Below, in pieces: positions 1 to 8,312 of a stretch of 64,000 nt of DNA (positions are counted from its first letter, which is position 1; each line of letters begins with the position of its first letter). Source of the stretch: Enterococcus diestrammenae. Lineage in GTDB: Bacteria; Bacillota; Bacilli; Lactobacillales; Enterococcaceae. The notes under the pieces were generated by a model that ran no database searches, was not told the origin of the DNA, and was given only the letters and a program-made list of their open reading frames with translations. The translations under genes and the position numbers were made by a program. Location: NCBI RefSeq assembly GCF_009933255.1, contig NZ_MAEI01000054.1, forward strand, positions 124,001 to 188,000. The letters run 5' to 3'.

Positions 1-717
1 CTAGAAGGCGTTTTGAGTGCTGAAAAAGTTTTGACGGACAAATACACCAAGGGCGGACTACTAGCCTTCTTGCTAAAACTGGATGCCCATATCAATCCAA
101 ATAACAGCGCTCAAACAAAAATTGTGAATGCTATCTTAGACCAGCTAGAAGGAACGCAAGACGATAGCAGTCACTCGGTCAAAATGATTCCGCTCGGGAA
201 AGGGTATTCCATTGAAACCTTGAAAAGTCCTGTAGATGATGCGGCAATCCTGAACTACTTGGGTGTTTACAAAAAAGACCTGGGCAAGTTCCTGGGGATT
301 AACGTGGATACTTACCAAGCATTGATGAAGACCGATATCGAAAAAGCCATGATGTACCTGCATAACAAGGCCGTCAAACCAATACTAAAGAACAAGAGCG
401 AACATTATTCCGCTCTTTTTTTCTTGCCAAATTCTGGGTATCGGGTGGAGTGGAAAATTAATATTTTGGACTTTGTGCCTTATTCCACGAAAACAAATAT
501 TGGGTACAACATCGTTCGGACGGGGATTACTAGCCCGGATAACGTGGCCGATATGCTTGGCTTCCCTAAACAAAACACACCAGAAACTCAAGCGATTTAT
601 ATCTCAAATGATTTGACAGAAATCGGCAAGAAAAATGCAACTGACAATTCTTTGCCAACTGAAGATGACTTGAAGGGAGGTGATGGAAATGAAAAAGAAG
701 GAAATTCGGACGTTTGA
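1..717 (+). CDS. Phage portal protein, C-terminal part (cut by window edge)
   Basis: The reading frame is open from base 1, so the first TTG at 13 is not a real start; the gene begins outside the window. About 238 residues of the C-terminal part remain. Portal proteins form the dodecameric ring at the capsid vertex through which DNA enters. The identification rests partly on position: it directly precedes a prohead protease and an HK97-type capsid gene, the fixed order portal-protease-capsid in HK97-like siphophages. The C-terminal tail is polar and Gly/Glu/Asp rich, as in the variable tails of such portals. It overlaps the protease gene by 29 bases. I see no catalytic motif to test, so the call is contextual plus general resemblance to phage HK97-family portals. 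Confidence 0.7.
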   Translation, partial: LEGVLSAEKVLTDKYTKGGLLAFLLKLDAHINPNNSAQTKIVNAILDQLEGTQDDSSHSVKMIPLGKGYSIETLKSPVDDAAILNYLGVYKKDLGKFLGINVDTYQALMKTDIEKAMMYLHNKAVKPILKNKSEHYSALFFLPNSGYRVEWKINILDFVPYSTKTNIGYNIVRTGITSPDNVADMLGFPKQNTPETQAIYISNDLTEIGKKNATDNSLPTEDDLKGGDGNEKEGNSDV

Positions 718-1276
718 TATTACCAATTTGACTACTCGAAATCTTGATGAGAGTGAAGCACAAGTAGTCAGTGGATATGCTGCTGTCTTTAATAGTCCGA
801 CACTCCTTTGGGAAGGGTTAGAAGAAACGATTGCTCCTGGTGCTTTTTCTAGGGCACTGGGGAATTCGGATATCCGTTGCCTCTTTGACCATGACTGGTC
901 CAAAGTGCTGGGACGTACCAAGAGCGGGACACTCCGGTTAGAAGAGGATGATCACGGATTAAGATTTGAGGTGGAGCTACCGAATACCACGGTGGCCACC
1001 GATCTTACTGCTTCTATGGCCAGGGGTGATATCAATCAATGTAGCTTTGGGTTTGTTCCGACTGAGGAAACTTGGGACTACAATGCAGACCCCGTCCAAA
1101 GAACGATCAACGAGGTCGAGCTTCTTGAAGTTTCGATTGTATCACTACCAGCTTACCAGGATACGGAAGCCGCTCTATCTCGTAGTAAGCAGGATGTCCA
1201 AGAAGACATCAGAACGCGAAAAGCAATGATCAAAAAAATTAATGCCGCACTAAGCGGAATGGAGGAAACCAAATGA
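689..1276 (+). CDS. HK97-family prohead protease (peptidase S78)
   Basis: Predicted 195-residue maturation protease that trims the capsid scaffold or delta domain and itself during prohead maturation. The family signature is visible: a central FDHDW-type segment following the beta strand IRCLFDHDWSKVLG (candidate catalytic His), the SFGF motif, and the segment LLEVSIVSLPAYQDTEA near the end, typical of S78 proteases. GTG at 680 and ATG at 683 lie in or against the Shine-Dalgarno AAGGGAGG (673-680); ATG 689 has an 8-base spacing and is chosen. Its stop overlaps the capsid start (ATGA), suggesting translational coupling. Family order and motif agree. Confidence 0.9.
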   Translation: MKKKEIRTFDITNLTTRNLDESEAQVVSGYAAVFNSPTLLWEGLEETIAPGAFSRALGNSDIRCLFDHDWSKVLGRTKSGTLRLEEDDHGLRFEVELPNTTVATDLTASMARGDINQCSFGFVPTEETWDYNADPVQRTINEVELLEVSIVSLPAYQDTEAALSRSKQDVQEDIRTRKAMIKKINAALSGMEETK

Positions 1277-2649
1277 ATAAGAAATTATTGAAAAAATTAC
1301 AGGCACGTCACGAGCAACGACTAACTCAACTCCGGTCTTTGATTGAATCTGGTGAAGTTCGGGAAGCAGATTTGCCAACAGTCCAAGAAGATATTGACGG
1401 TGTTATTGAAGAATTACAAGAAATCAAGGATGAACTTGAGGAAGATACCGGGGACGATACTGCAGGTGATGGTACGGATGCTGCTGCCGATGATGGAGAC
1501 GAAAATCGAAGCGGTGAAGATACTTGCGATGAAGGAAACGAAGATCCTGGTACAGAAACCGGATCGAATGAAAATCGTGCGGGAATGATTTCTCAGACCC
1601 AACGTGACGGACTGCTTGGCTCTATCCGTTCTGGATTAGAAAGCCGCAATCGCATGACCAAAGAGCAACGGAATAAAGAAATCCGCAAAGCTTTTGCCAA
1701 TTTTGTAGTCGGAAATATCAGTGAACATGAAGCTCGTGCTTTGGGGATTGAAACTGGTAACGGATCCGTAACCGTTCCGGAAGTTATTGCTTCCGAAGTG
1801 ATCACATACGCCCAGGAAGAAAACTTACTCCGTAAATATGGGACAGTAGTTCGTACGGCTGGGGATGTGAAATATCCAATCCTAGTCAAAAAAGCTGATG
1901 CCAACGTCAACAAGAAGGAACGTACCACCGACATTACTGAAACTGCCATTGAATTTGATGAGATTTTACTTGATCCAGCCGAATTCGATGCATTAGCTAC
2001 TGTGACTAAGAAATTATTGAAAATGTCTGGTGTGCCGATTGAAGATATTGTTGTGGAAGAGTTGAAGAAAGCCTATGTCCGAAAAGAAATCAACTACATG
2101 TTCAATGGTGACGACACTGGCAACTTGAACCCAGGAGCTTTGGCCAAGAAGGCAGTAACATTTGAAAAACCATTGGATCTTACTGTCGCTGGAGCCGGCC
2201 AACTGTTATACGATGCATTGATTGAATTTAAAAACACACCTGTGACTGAAGTCATGAAAAAAGGTCGCTTTATCATTAACCGTGCCGCTTTGACTGCCAT
2301 CGAAAAAATGAAGACCGATGACGGCTTCCCATTGCTTCGTCCGTTTACTCAGGCTGAAGGTGGTATTGGCTACAACTTGGTGGGCTACCCAGTTGATTGG
2401 ACTGATGCTGCTGATAAGAAAGATGCACCAGATGTCCCTGTATTGTACTTTGGCGATTTTTCCGCCTTCAAGATCCAGGAAGTTATCGGCGCATTGGAAA
2501 TCCAAAAATTGATTGAAAAATTCTCCGGTAAGAACCAAATTGGGTTCCAGATCTACAACTTGTTGGATGGTCAATTGGTGTACTCTCCGTTTGAACCAGC
2601 TGTTTACCGCTATGAAATTACCGCTCCGACTGCTGGAACTGGTGAATAA
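1273..2649 (+). CDS. Major capsid protein, HK97 family
   Basis: 458 residues. The N-terminal ~135 residues are a charged, helical, strongly acidic segment (Asp/Glu/Gly-rich at about residues 55-105), as expected for a scaffolding delta domain removed by the upstream protease. The remainder has the features of an HK97-fold coat protein: the GNGSVTVPEVIASEVI entry strand, a long spine helix region, and a C-terminal part with GYPVDWTD and YFGDFSAFKI strands typical of phage_capsid family members. Its start overlaps the protease stop. This should be the most abundant virion protein. An exact cleavage site cannot be read from the sequence. Confidence 0.92.
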   Translation: MNKKLLKKLQARHEQRLTQLRSLIESGEVREADLPTVQEDIDGVIEELQEIKDELEEDTGDDTAGDGTDAAADDGDENRSGEDTCDEGNEDPGTETGSNENRAGMISQTQRDGLLGSIRSGLESRNRMTKEQRNKEIRKAFANFVVGNISEHEARALGIETGNGSVTVPEVIASEVITYAQEENLLRKYGTVVRTAGDVKYPILVKKADANVNKKERTTDITETAIEFDEILLDPAEFDALATVTKKLLKMSGVPIEDIVVEELKKAYVRKEINYMFNGDDTGNLNPGALAKKAVTFEKPLDLTVAGAGQLLYDALIEFKNTPVTEVMKKGRFIINRAALTAIEKMKTDDGFPLLRPFTQAEGGIGYNLVGYPVDWTDAADKKDAPDVPVLYFGDFSAFKIQEVIGALEIQKLIEKFSGKNQIGFQIYNLLDGQLVYSPFEPAVYRYEITAPTAGTGE

Positions 2650-2651
2650 TT

Positions 2652-2930
2652 ATGGCTGATGAACCTAAAGTATTAACTTTAGAGGAGAAATTCAAGGCGC
2701 ATATCCACTTTGAGGAGGGCATGGATGAAACCATGCTCTCTTTTTATCTGGATATGGCCAAAGAATATGTGTTGACGGCCACCGGTGGTCAGCAAGAATA
2801 TCTAATCTTGATGATTGCTGGTATTGCTTATGAGTATCGAGTGGCTGAAGGTGAGCTGGACGCTGCTTTAAACGCGGTGACGCCTTTTATCGTGCAGGGA
2901 GTGATTCGGAATGCCGAAACGCCAGACTAA
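2652..2930 (+). CDS. Head-tail connector protein (gp6-like)
   Basis: 92-residue, mostly helical protein two bases after the capsid stop. Size, helical content and position directly after the capsid gene match the phage gp6-like head-tail connector family (HK97 gp6 and relatives), which forms the ring under the portal. The segment MDETMLSFYLDMAKEYVL resembles the usual first helix of that family. It overlaps the next gene by 20 bases. No catalytic residues are expected. Confidence 0.75.
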   Translation: MADEPKVLTLEEKFKAHIHFEEGMDETMLSFYLDMAKEYVLTATGGQQEYLILMIAGIAYEYRVAEGELDAALNAVTPFIVQGVIRNAETPD

Positions 2931-3237
2931 TAATCTCCGGTGGAAGGCTGATTTGATGAGCCTTTCTAGTGAAAAAGGTAGTAACGATAGGCCAGTAGTT
3001 GTCCGAAAACGGGAAAGGTTAATTGTGTATGAACCAGTCGGTATTACCTCTAATGAGAAATACTTGGCCATGCAAGCAAAAACCGATGTTGACTTCCGGA
3101 TGAAGTGCCGGTGGGATCCATTGGTAAACGAAAAAGATTTTGGGATCCGTATTAAGAATGTTGATTACAATATTGTCCGAATCTATGTATTACCAGATCA
3201 ACGAGAAATGGAGTTGAGTTTGAGCCGTGTCGATTAA
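2911..3237 (+). CDS. Head closure / head-tail adaptor protein
   Basis: 108 residues, beta-rich, with the pattern of SPP1 gp16 / phage head-tail joining proteins: a short N-terminal region, a central beta barrel, and the C-terminal block FGIRIKNVDYNIVRIYVL, similar to the usual D-x-(I/V)-x-Y-x-I-x-x-(I/V) end of head-tail adaptors. It overlaps both neighbours (20 bases upstream, 11 downstream), consistent with a tightly coupled morphogenesis operon. The call combines position and fold-like pattern. Confidence 0.7.
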   Translation: MPKRQTNNLRWKADLMSLSSEKGSNDRPVVVRKRERLIVYEPVGITSNEKYLAMQAKTDVDFRMKCRWDPLVNEKDFGIRIKNVDYNIVRIYVLPDQREMELSLSRVD

Positions 3238-3565
3238 TTTGGAAGGTTTAAGAAAATTACTGGAATCCACTGGTTATCCAGTTTTCAGGGATAAAGCTGC
3301 TTCAAATACTAAGTACCCGTATATTGTCTACTCTTTCGTTTCTGAAGATATTAAGATGGCAGCAAGCCGGGTTCATAAAACTTTGCCACTCTATCAGGTC
3401 TCTCTTTTCACTGCAGGAACAGAAGAGGAATTTCGATCAATTATTCATGCATTCGATAATGTCCGAGTACCGACTACTGGTGTGATGGCTATTATCGGTG
3501 ATGAAAATGATGATACAGTGACCAATTATTTCGTCCAAGTGAGGGTGGTAGAAGATGTCAGCTAA
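3227..3565 (+). CDS. Probable tail completion/terminator protein
   Basis: 112 residues starting at GTG 3227, inside the end of the previous gene. The pattern SINLEGLRKLLESTGYPVF then KYPYIVYSF and LPLYQVSLFTAG resembles tail-terminator/DUF806-type proteins, which cap the tail tube and join it to the head. In related phages an HK97-gp10-like gene usually lies before this gene; here it lies after. This order swap makes the exact role less certain. Overlaps the next gene by 11 bases. Confidence 0.6.
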   Translation: MSINLEGLRKLLESTGYPVFRDKAASNTKYPYIVYSFVSEDIKMAASRVHKTLPLYQVSLFTAGTEEEFRSIIHAFDNVRVPTTGVMAIIGDENDDTVTNYFVQVRVVEDVS

Positions 3566-3920
3566 TAATAATGGCTTTAAAGATATGGCTGATTATATGG
3601 GAAATTTAGCAAAGGTAGATCCTGTACAACTTTCTATGGAATCTTTACAGGATGCAGCAAATTTTTACACGAAAAAACTAATCCCTATGATTCCGAAGTC
3701 ACTGCTTAAAAAGGATCACATGGCAGATCAGGTGAAAGTAGAAGTTCAAGATGATCGTGTAACAGTGTCATTTGAAGGAACTGCCTTTTACTGGCGTTTT
3801 GCCGAAAATGGTACCGTCAACCAAAGAGGCCAACATTTTGCCAGTGGCACATTTGAACAAAACAAAACTGAGATTGAAAATCTCATGACGAAAAAAATTA
3901 TTGATTTATGGAAAGGATGA
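3555..3920 (+). CDS. HK97 gp10-like tail component
   Basis: 121 residues. The C-terminal part YWRFAENGTVNQRGQHF matches the recognisable HK97-gp10 pattern (Phe-Ala/Glu-Glu-Asn/Phe-Gly-Thr followed by a basic, His/Pro segment). Members of this family act at the head-tail interface or in tail assembly. It sits between the putative terminator and the major tail protein. Function is inferred from family resemblance and position. Confidence 0.65.
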   Translation: MSANNNGFKDMADYMGNLAKVDPVQLSMESLQDAANFYTKKLIPMIPKSLLKKDHMADQVKVEVQDDRVTVSFEGTAFYWRFAENGTVNQRGQHFASGTFEQNKTEIENLMTKKIIDLWKG

Positions 3921-3926
3921 TTACAT

Positions 3927-4562
3927 TTGGCTAAAACGGATGTATTTTATTTTGAAGGTTTGGACGACATCTTGATTGCAATGATGGCTACTCCTGACGC
4001 TGTTGGTACACCACCGACTTATGGTGAAATCGTACGACTGCCAATTGCTACTAAATTAGCGGTAAAAGGAAATGGGACGGCTTTAGAGAAATGGGCATCT
4101 AGTAAGATGTTCCGCCGGGTATCTCGTGAAACTAAGCATGAATTAGGCTTAGATCATGTTGGTATCCCAATTGAAGTGATGGATGAATTAAAAGGCTTGA
4201 TTGCTGATGCTGGTGTAACATTCGGGAAAAATACCGCTCGGGAATATCCATATTTTGCTTTTGGTTTTATCGGTAATATCGAAGGTGGTGCTAAAAAAGC
4301 TGTATGGTATCCGAATACTCAACTATCAAATGTCATTGATGAAGAATATGCGACAGCTGAGGAAGAGACGAAAATTGATGATGTGACTGCAAACTTTGTT
4401 TCTATTGGTTTGAAATACAACAACGTTATGTATTCTAGCTTTGATTCAAATCGTGAGGGTGGATCGTTAGAACTGTTTGATAAATTTATTGCTCAACCAA
4501 TTTATGACGAAGAACAGTGGAAAACTTTGTCATCGGCAACTGAATCTGGTGGTGAAGTTTAA
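3927..4562 (+). CDS. Major tail protein (phi13 family)
   Basis: 211 residues, starting at TTG 3927 behind GGAAAGGATG. It resembles the phi13-type major tail tube proteins of Firmicute siphophages: the opening KTDVFYFEGLDDI, the motif VSRETKHELGLDHVGIP and the block YPYFAFGFIGNIEGG are of the type seen in this family. These proteins polymerise into the tail tube. The next gene starts on the last base of its stop codon. The N-terminal initiator could not be replaced by any ATG without losing the conserved start. Confidence 0.82.
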   Translation: MAKTDVFYFEGLDDILIAMMATPDAVGTPPTYGEIVRLPIATKLAVKGNGTALEKWASSKMFRRVSRETKHELGLDHVGIPIEVMDELKGLIADAGVTFGKNTAREYPYFAFGFIGNIEGGAKKAVWYPNTQLSNVIDEEYATAEEETKIDDVTANFVSIGLKYNNVMYSSFDSNREGGSLELFDKFIAQPIYDEEQWKTLSSATESGGEV

Positions 4563-5029
4563 TGGCAAAATTAGCAGACTATGGAATCCATGTATCTGAT
4601 CTCAGTAATACGAGAAAAGTAATAATCCAGGGGCATGAGTTTCCAGTAACATTTACTTTAGAAACGATGGAATATATTGCTGATATCTATGGTGGTGACT
4701 ATTCTGAATTCGAAAACGATATGAATGCCATGTTGAAGAAAGCGGATGGAAACATCACGTCTCGTAACCTATCGCCATCTGATCTAAAAATTATGCGGGC
4801 AATGATTTATGGCATGCTTCGTACCGGTGGTTTAGATGAAGATCCAGCAACTATTTTTAAGTTTTTGGGAATGAATGGTGATGTGCTTTCTGCTTATGCT
4901 GCTTGCATGGAAATCTTTTCAGCTCAAACATTCCAGGTAGAAGACTTAAAAAAGTCAACGACGCCACAAGATTTTCAAAGTCCAAAAAAGGGAAATCAAA
5001 AAAACAAGCGAAAGAAGAAACGGAAATAG
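4562..5029 (+). CDS. Tail assembly chaperone, short form (gpG-like)
   Basis: 155 residues, beginning on the final A of the previous stop. Position between the major tail protein and the tape measure protein, plus a highly basic Lys/Arg/Asn end, fit the gpG-type tail assembly chaperone that coats the tape measure protein before tube polymerisation. The C-terminal basic run is encoded by the A-rich stretch that contains two slippery heptamers (4984-4990 and 4999-5005). The long form generated by -1 slippage is described separately. Confidence 0.8.
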   Translation: MAKLADYGIHVSDLSNTRKVIIQGHEFPVTFTLETMEYIADIYGGDYSEFENDMNAMLKKADGNITSRNLSPSDLKIMRAMIYGMLRTGGLDEDPATIFKFLGMNGDVLSAYAACMEIFSAQTFQVEDLKKSTTPQDFQSPKKGNQKNKRKKKRK

Positions 5030-5205
5030 GCACACCATGGGCCTTTTATCTATATGTTGCCCTCACTCTATTAGGCTGGAGTGAGGATTTGTTTTTGTCG
5101 GCTACACCTAATTTTTGGCTGAAATCCTATATCCAGTGGCTAGAAGCAAATACGGACTTTGAGCCTCCTAAGAGCATAACCATGGACAAAAGTCCGTGGT
5201 GGTAA
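4562..5205 (+). CDS. Tail assembly chaperone, long form made by -1 frameshift (gpGT-like)
   Basis: A second open frame, -1 relative to the short form, continues from the slippery region to the stop at 5203-5205. Slippage at A-AAA-AAG (4984-4990) would join 143 residues of the short form to 71 residues beginning GKSKKQAKEETE and ending in two tryptophans, about 214 residues in total. No ribosome site or good start supports independent translation of the second frame, whereas this arrangement is universal in lambda-like gpG/gpGT pairs. The T-type extension contacts the tail tube subunit in lambda. The efficiency of slippage cannot be read from the sequence. Confidence 0.75.
4984..5005 (+). promoter_or_regulatory. 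Two tandem -1 slippery heptamers
   Basis: In the frame of the short chaperone the sequence reads A-AAA-AAG at 4984-4990 and, 15 bases later, A-AAA-AAC at 4999-5005. Both are canonical X-XXY-YYZ sites and both lead into the same -1 frame. Confidence 0.8.
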
Positions 5206-5220
5206 GAGAGGAGGAGAAAG

Positions 5221-7593
5221 ATGACGCAAAAAGAATCTGACGTTGTACTAAATTTTAAAACGAATGGCGAAGTATCCTACGCCAAAACGATTAAAGAAAT
5301 CAACAAAGATATGAACTTGGCTGCTACTGAGTATAAAAACCAAGTATCAGCCATGGATAAAGATGCTACTCAGACTGAAAAGTTGACTGCAACCAAACAA
5401 AAGTTGGAAAAGCAAGTTGAGTTGGCCGGACAACGAACCCAAATGCTCCGTGAAGAATATCAAAAATCCGTTAAAGAAACAGGACAGTACTCTGCGGAGT
5501 CCGAAAAGCTTTATAAAAAATTGCTAGATTCACAAACCGGCGAAAATAAGCTGAAAGATGCTTTGGAAGCAACCAATGAAGCCTTAGAAGAACAAGGTAA
5601 GATGTCTACTGAAACAGCTGAAAAGTTGAAAAAGATTGATGAAGCAGGCGAAAAAATATCTGGTGTTGGTGAAAAGATGTCGGTTGGGGTTACTGCCCCC
5701 ATTTTGGCAGCAGGAGCCGCTGGTATTAAAGCTGCTAACGATATCAGTACAGCTCAAACAGAAATTCAAGCCGCATTTGGTTTAACAGAATCTGAGGCTG
5801 AAAACTTGAACCAAGCAATGGAAGAAGTTTTTGCTTCCGGGATGGTTGATAGCATAGATGAATCTAAGGAAGCTGTGATTCAGCTAGTTAATCAAATGCC
5901 AAAATTAAAAAATGAGAGTTCCGACTCAATAAAAGATATTATTTTACAGGCGAAATCATTAGAAAAAACATTTGGTTCCGATGTTGAAGAAACACTAAAA
6001 GGTGCCAATGCTTTGATGACTAATTATGGTATGTCAGGTCAAGAAGCAATGGATATGATCACCGTTGCCTCTCAAAATGGTCTTGATAAATCTCACGAAT
6101 TAGGTGACAACTTAGCCGAATACGCAATCCAATTTAAACAAAATGGATACTCTGCTCAGGAAATGTTTGAAGTTTTGGATTCAGGTTTAAAAGGTGGAGC
6201 GTATAACTTAGATAAAGTTAATGATTTAGCAAAAGAATTTGGCGTGCGATTTTCGGATGGCACCATAGAAGCTGCTGTTGAAGAATTAGGTGGAGAATGG
6301 CAGGATCTTTACACCGAAATGAAAAATGGTGGAGCTAGTAATGAAGAGGTTTTTAGTGCCTTAGCAGAAAAAATTTCCAAAGTTGGGGATGATACGCAAA
6401 AAGCAACTTTGGTTTCTACAATATTCGGTTCATTAGGTGAGGATAATGCAACAAAAGTTATCGAGGCCATGGCCGGATTATCTGAAGAAACAGAAGGTGT
6501 AAAAGGATCGTATGATAATGTTGCTGGTGCTGGAAAAAACATGTCAGACCAAATTCAAGAAACCGTCTCTTATCAAAGTGCTATGAATGAGGTCATGTTG
6601 GCTGGTGCTGAGGTTGGAAATATCTTTGCTCCCTATATACAGAAGGCTGCCGATGCGATAAAAGCTTTTGCTCAATGGTTCAAAGGGCTAGATCAGAACT
6701 CTAAAAACTGGATTGTAACAATTGGATTAATTGTCGCAGCGGTTGGACCGTTTTTGATTATCTTAGGAAAATTGGTGGGTTCCGTTTCGAAAGTAGCCAA
6801 CGGAATTAAAACTCTAAAGTCTGTTTTTACAGCGATGAAGCTTGCTTTTGCTGCTAATCCTTTCGTGCTAGTGATAGCCGGAATTACATTGCTAATTGCT
6901 GGATTTGTACTGGCATACAACAAATGCAAGTGGTTCCGCGATGGCGTGAACAAATTTTTCCAAGGAATTAAGGATGTCGGCTCGTCCGTGTTCAACTTTT
7001 TGAAAAACCATGTGAGCGGAGTTTTCGGTGGTATTATGGCGAATTTTAACAATTTCGCTAGTGCTGGCAAGCGGATTTTTAACGGATTCCTAGATTTTAT
7101 TACTGGAGTTTTTACAGGAAATTGGAAAAAAGCTTGGAATGGAGTAGTCGATATTTTTGGAGGAATCTTTGATGGAATTGCCTCTTTGGTGAAGGCACCG
7201 ATTAATAACGCTATCGGGCTGATTAATGACTTCTTGGGAAACTTAGGATCTATTGAGATACCTGAGTGGGTACCAAAAATTGGCGGTAAAACATTCAGTA
7301 TTGGTAAAATCCCATACTTGGCCAAAGGTGGGCACCTAATTAATGGGCAAGCTATCGTCGGCGAAGCGGGACCAGAGCTGTTAAATGTTGGTAATGGTAA
7401 AACAACAGTTACACCATTGTCAGATCCAGATAAGAAAAATCCAAAAGGACCACAAGGAAATATATCCGTGGAGCAGCACAACCATTTCGGCAATGTGGAT
7501 GCCAATAATCCATCTGAATTAGATCGCTTAAATCGCAAAATGGAACTGGCAAGCAAACAAGCAATTTATGACATGGGAGGTGTTCCGGTTTGA
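5221..7593 (+). CDS. Tail tape measure protein (TP901 type)
   Basis: 790 residues, with a strong ribosome site (GAGAGGAGGAG) before ATG 5221. Residues 1-140 are a long coiled coil. The region from about 150 to 460 matches the TP901-type tape-measure core (AGIKAANDISTAQTEIQAAF and repeated helical segments). Residues about 490-570 contain hydrophobic stretches that could insert into the host membrane during DNA ejection. The C-terminal part contains the GGHLINGQAIVGEAGPELL block frequent near the end of Firmicute tape measures. At about 1.5 angstrom per residue the length implies a tail of roughly 120 nm (inference). The end overlaps the Dit start by four bases. Confidence 0.9.
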   Translation: MTQKESDVVLNFKTNGEVSYAKTIKEINKDMNLAATEYKNQVSAMDKDATQTEKLTATKQKLEKQVELAGQRTQMLREEYQKSVKETGQYSAESEKLYKKLLDSQTGENKLKDALEATNEALEEQGKMSTETAEKLKKIDEAGEKISGVGEKMSVGVTAPILAAGAAGIKAANDISTAQTEIQAAFGLTESEAENLNQAMEEVFASGMVDSIDESKEAVIQLVNQMPKLKNESSDSIKDIILQAKSLEKTFGSDVEETLKGANALMTNYGMSGQEAMDMITVASQNGLDKSHELGDNLAEYAIQFKQNGYSAQEMFEVLDSGLKGGAYNLDKVNDLAKEFGVRFSDGTIEAAVEELGGEWQDLYTEMKNGGASNEEVFSALAEKISKVGDDTQKATLVSTIFGSLGEDNATKVIEAMAGLSEETEGVKGSYDNVAGAGKNMSDQIQETVSYQSAMNEVMLAGAEVGNIFAPYIQKAADAIKAFAQWFKGLDQNSKNWIVTIGLIVAAVGPFLIILGKLVGSVSKVANGIKTLKSVFTAMKLAFAANPFVLVIAGITLLIAGFVLAYNKCKWFRDGVNKFFQGIKDVGSSVFNFLKNHVSGVFGGIMANFNNFASAGKRIFNGFLDFITGVFTGNWKKAWNGVVDIFGGIFDGIASLVKAPINNAIGLINDFLGNLGSIEIPEWVPKIGGKTFSIGKIPYLAKGGHLINGQAIVGEAGPELLNVGNGKTTVTPLSDPDKKNPKGPQGNISVEQHNHFGNVDANNPSELDRLNRKMELASKQAIYDMGGVPV

Positions 7594-8312
7594 CGAGTGT
7601 AAATTTTATGGATCCTGATGAACCAAATTTTATCTGGAAGGGTCGGAATGCGCTCCTGGACATGGATTGCATTATTGAATCCGAACTGCCCGAAATATCG
7701 GCCAACAAGCGCTATGAAACCTATACCGTGATTGGCCGTTCTGGAGAGTTACATGAGACTTTTGATGATTATGAGTCCTATGATTATGGAATCGAGGATA
7801 TCACGATACCACGAGAGCGACTATCAGATATCAAACTTTGGCTCTCAGGTAGAAGCCGCCTGATTACTCATAATGATGCCGATAAATATCGGGATTGTAT
7901 CTGCACCATGTCTAAACCGATAGAGTTTGAAAACGAGTGGGGTGTATTTTACACCTTCAGCGTAACTTTCAGAAGTCAACCATTTCGAAAAAAAGTGAGA
8001 GATGTCCCAAAAAGTTTTGCTAAGGGATCCCTCACTTTTTTTGATCCTGGTCAAGAAGTTGCAAAACCTTATTTTGAAATCCAATCTACTGGTGGCAATA
8101 TTACTATCAAAATCGGCAAGCGTTCTCTCACAGTTCAAAATGCTTTAGCAGCAATCGTTACAGTTGATTGTGAAAACGGAAAAGTTATGCAAGAGGGATT
8201 ACCTCTATTTACGAAAGGTGAATGGCCATTTATTTATCCAGGCAAGAACATTTTGACTGTTAGTGGTGCTGTTACAAGCGGACAAATGTGGAATAGGAGC
8301 GTGTGGCTGTGA
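7590..8312 (+). CDS. Distal tail protein (Dit)
   Basis: 240 residues from TTG 7590, overlapping the tape-measure stop. Dit proteins form the hexameric hub at the tail tip and carry the baseplate. The N-terminal half shows the family pattern: MDCIIESELPEI, the YETYTVIGRSGELHETFDDYESYDY segment (tube-like beta domain) and a C-terminal galectin-like region with GKNILTVSG. Gene order tape measure-Dit-Tal is the standard one. Overlaps the Tal gene by 10 bases. Confidence 0.85.
   Translation: MTSVNFMDPDEPNFIWKGRNALLDMDCIIESELPEISANKRYETYTVIGRSGELHETFDDYESYDYGIEDITIPRERLSDIKLWLSGRSRLITHNDADKYRDCICTMSKPIEFENEWGVFYTFSVTFRSQPFRKKVRDVPKSFAKGSLTFFDPGQEVAKPYFEIQSTGGNITIKIGKRSLTVQNALAAIVTVDCENGKVMQEGLPLFTKGEWPFIYPGKNILTVSGAVTSGQMWNRSVWL

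Noticed and set aside
6693..7556. 287-codon frame opposite the tape measure gene
   Set aside because: Long only because of codon composition on the other strand; no ribosome site and no protein-like pattern.
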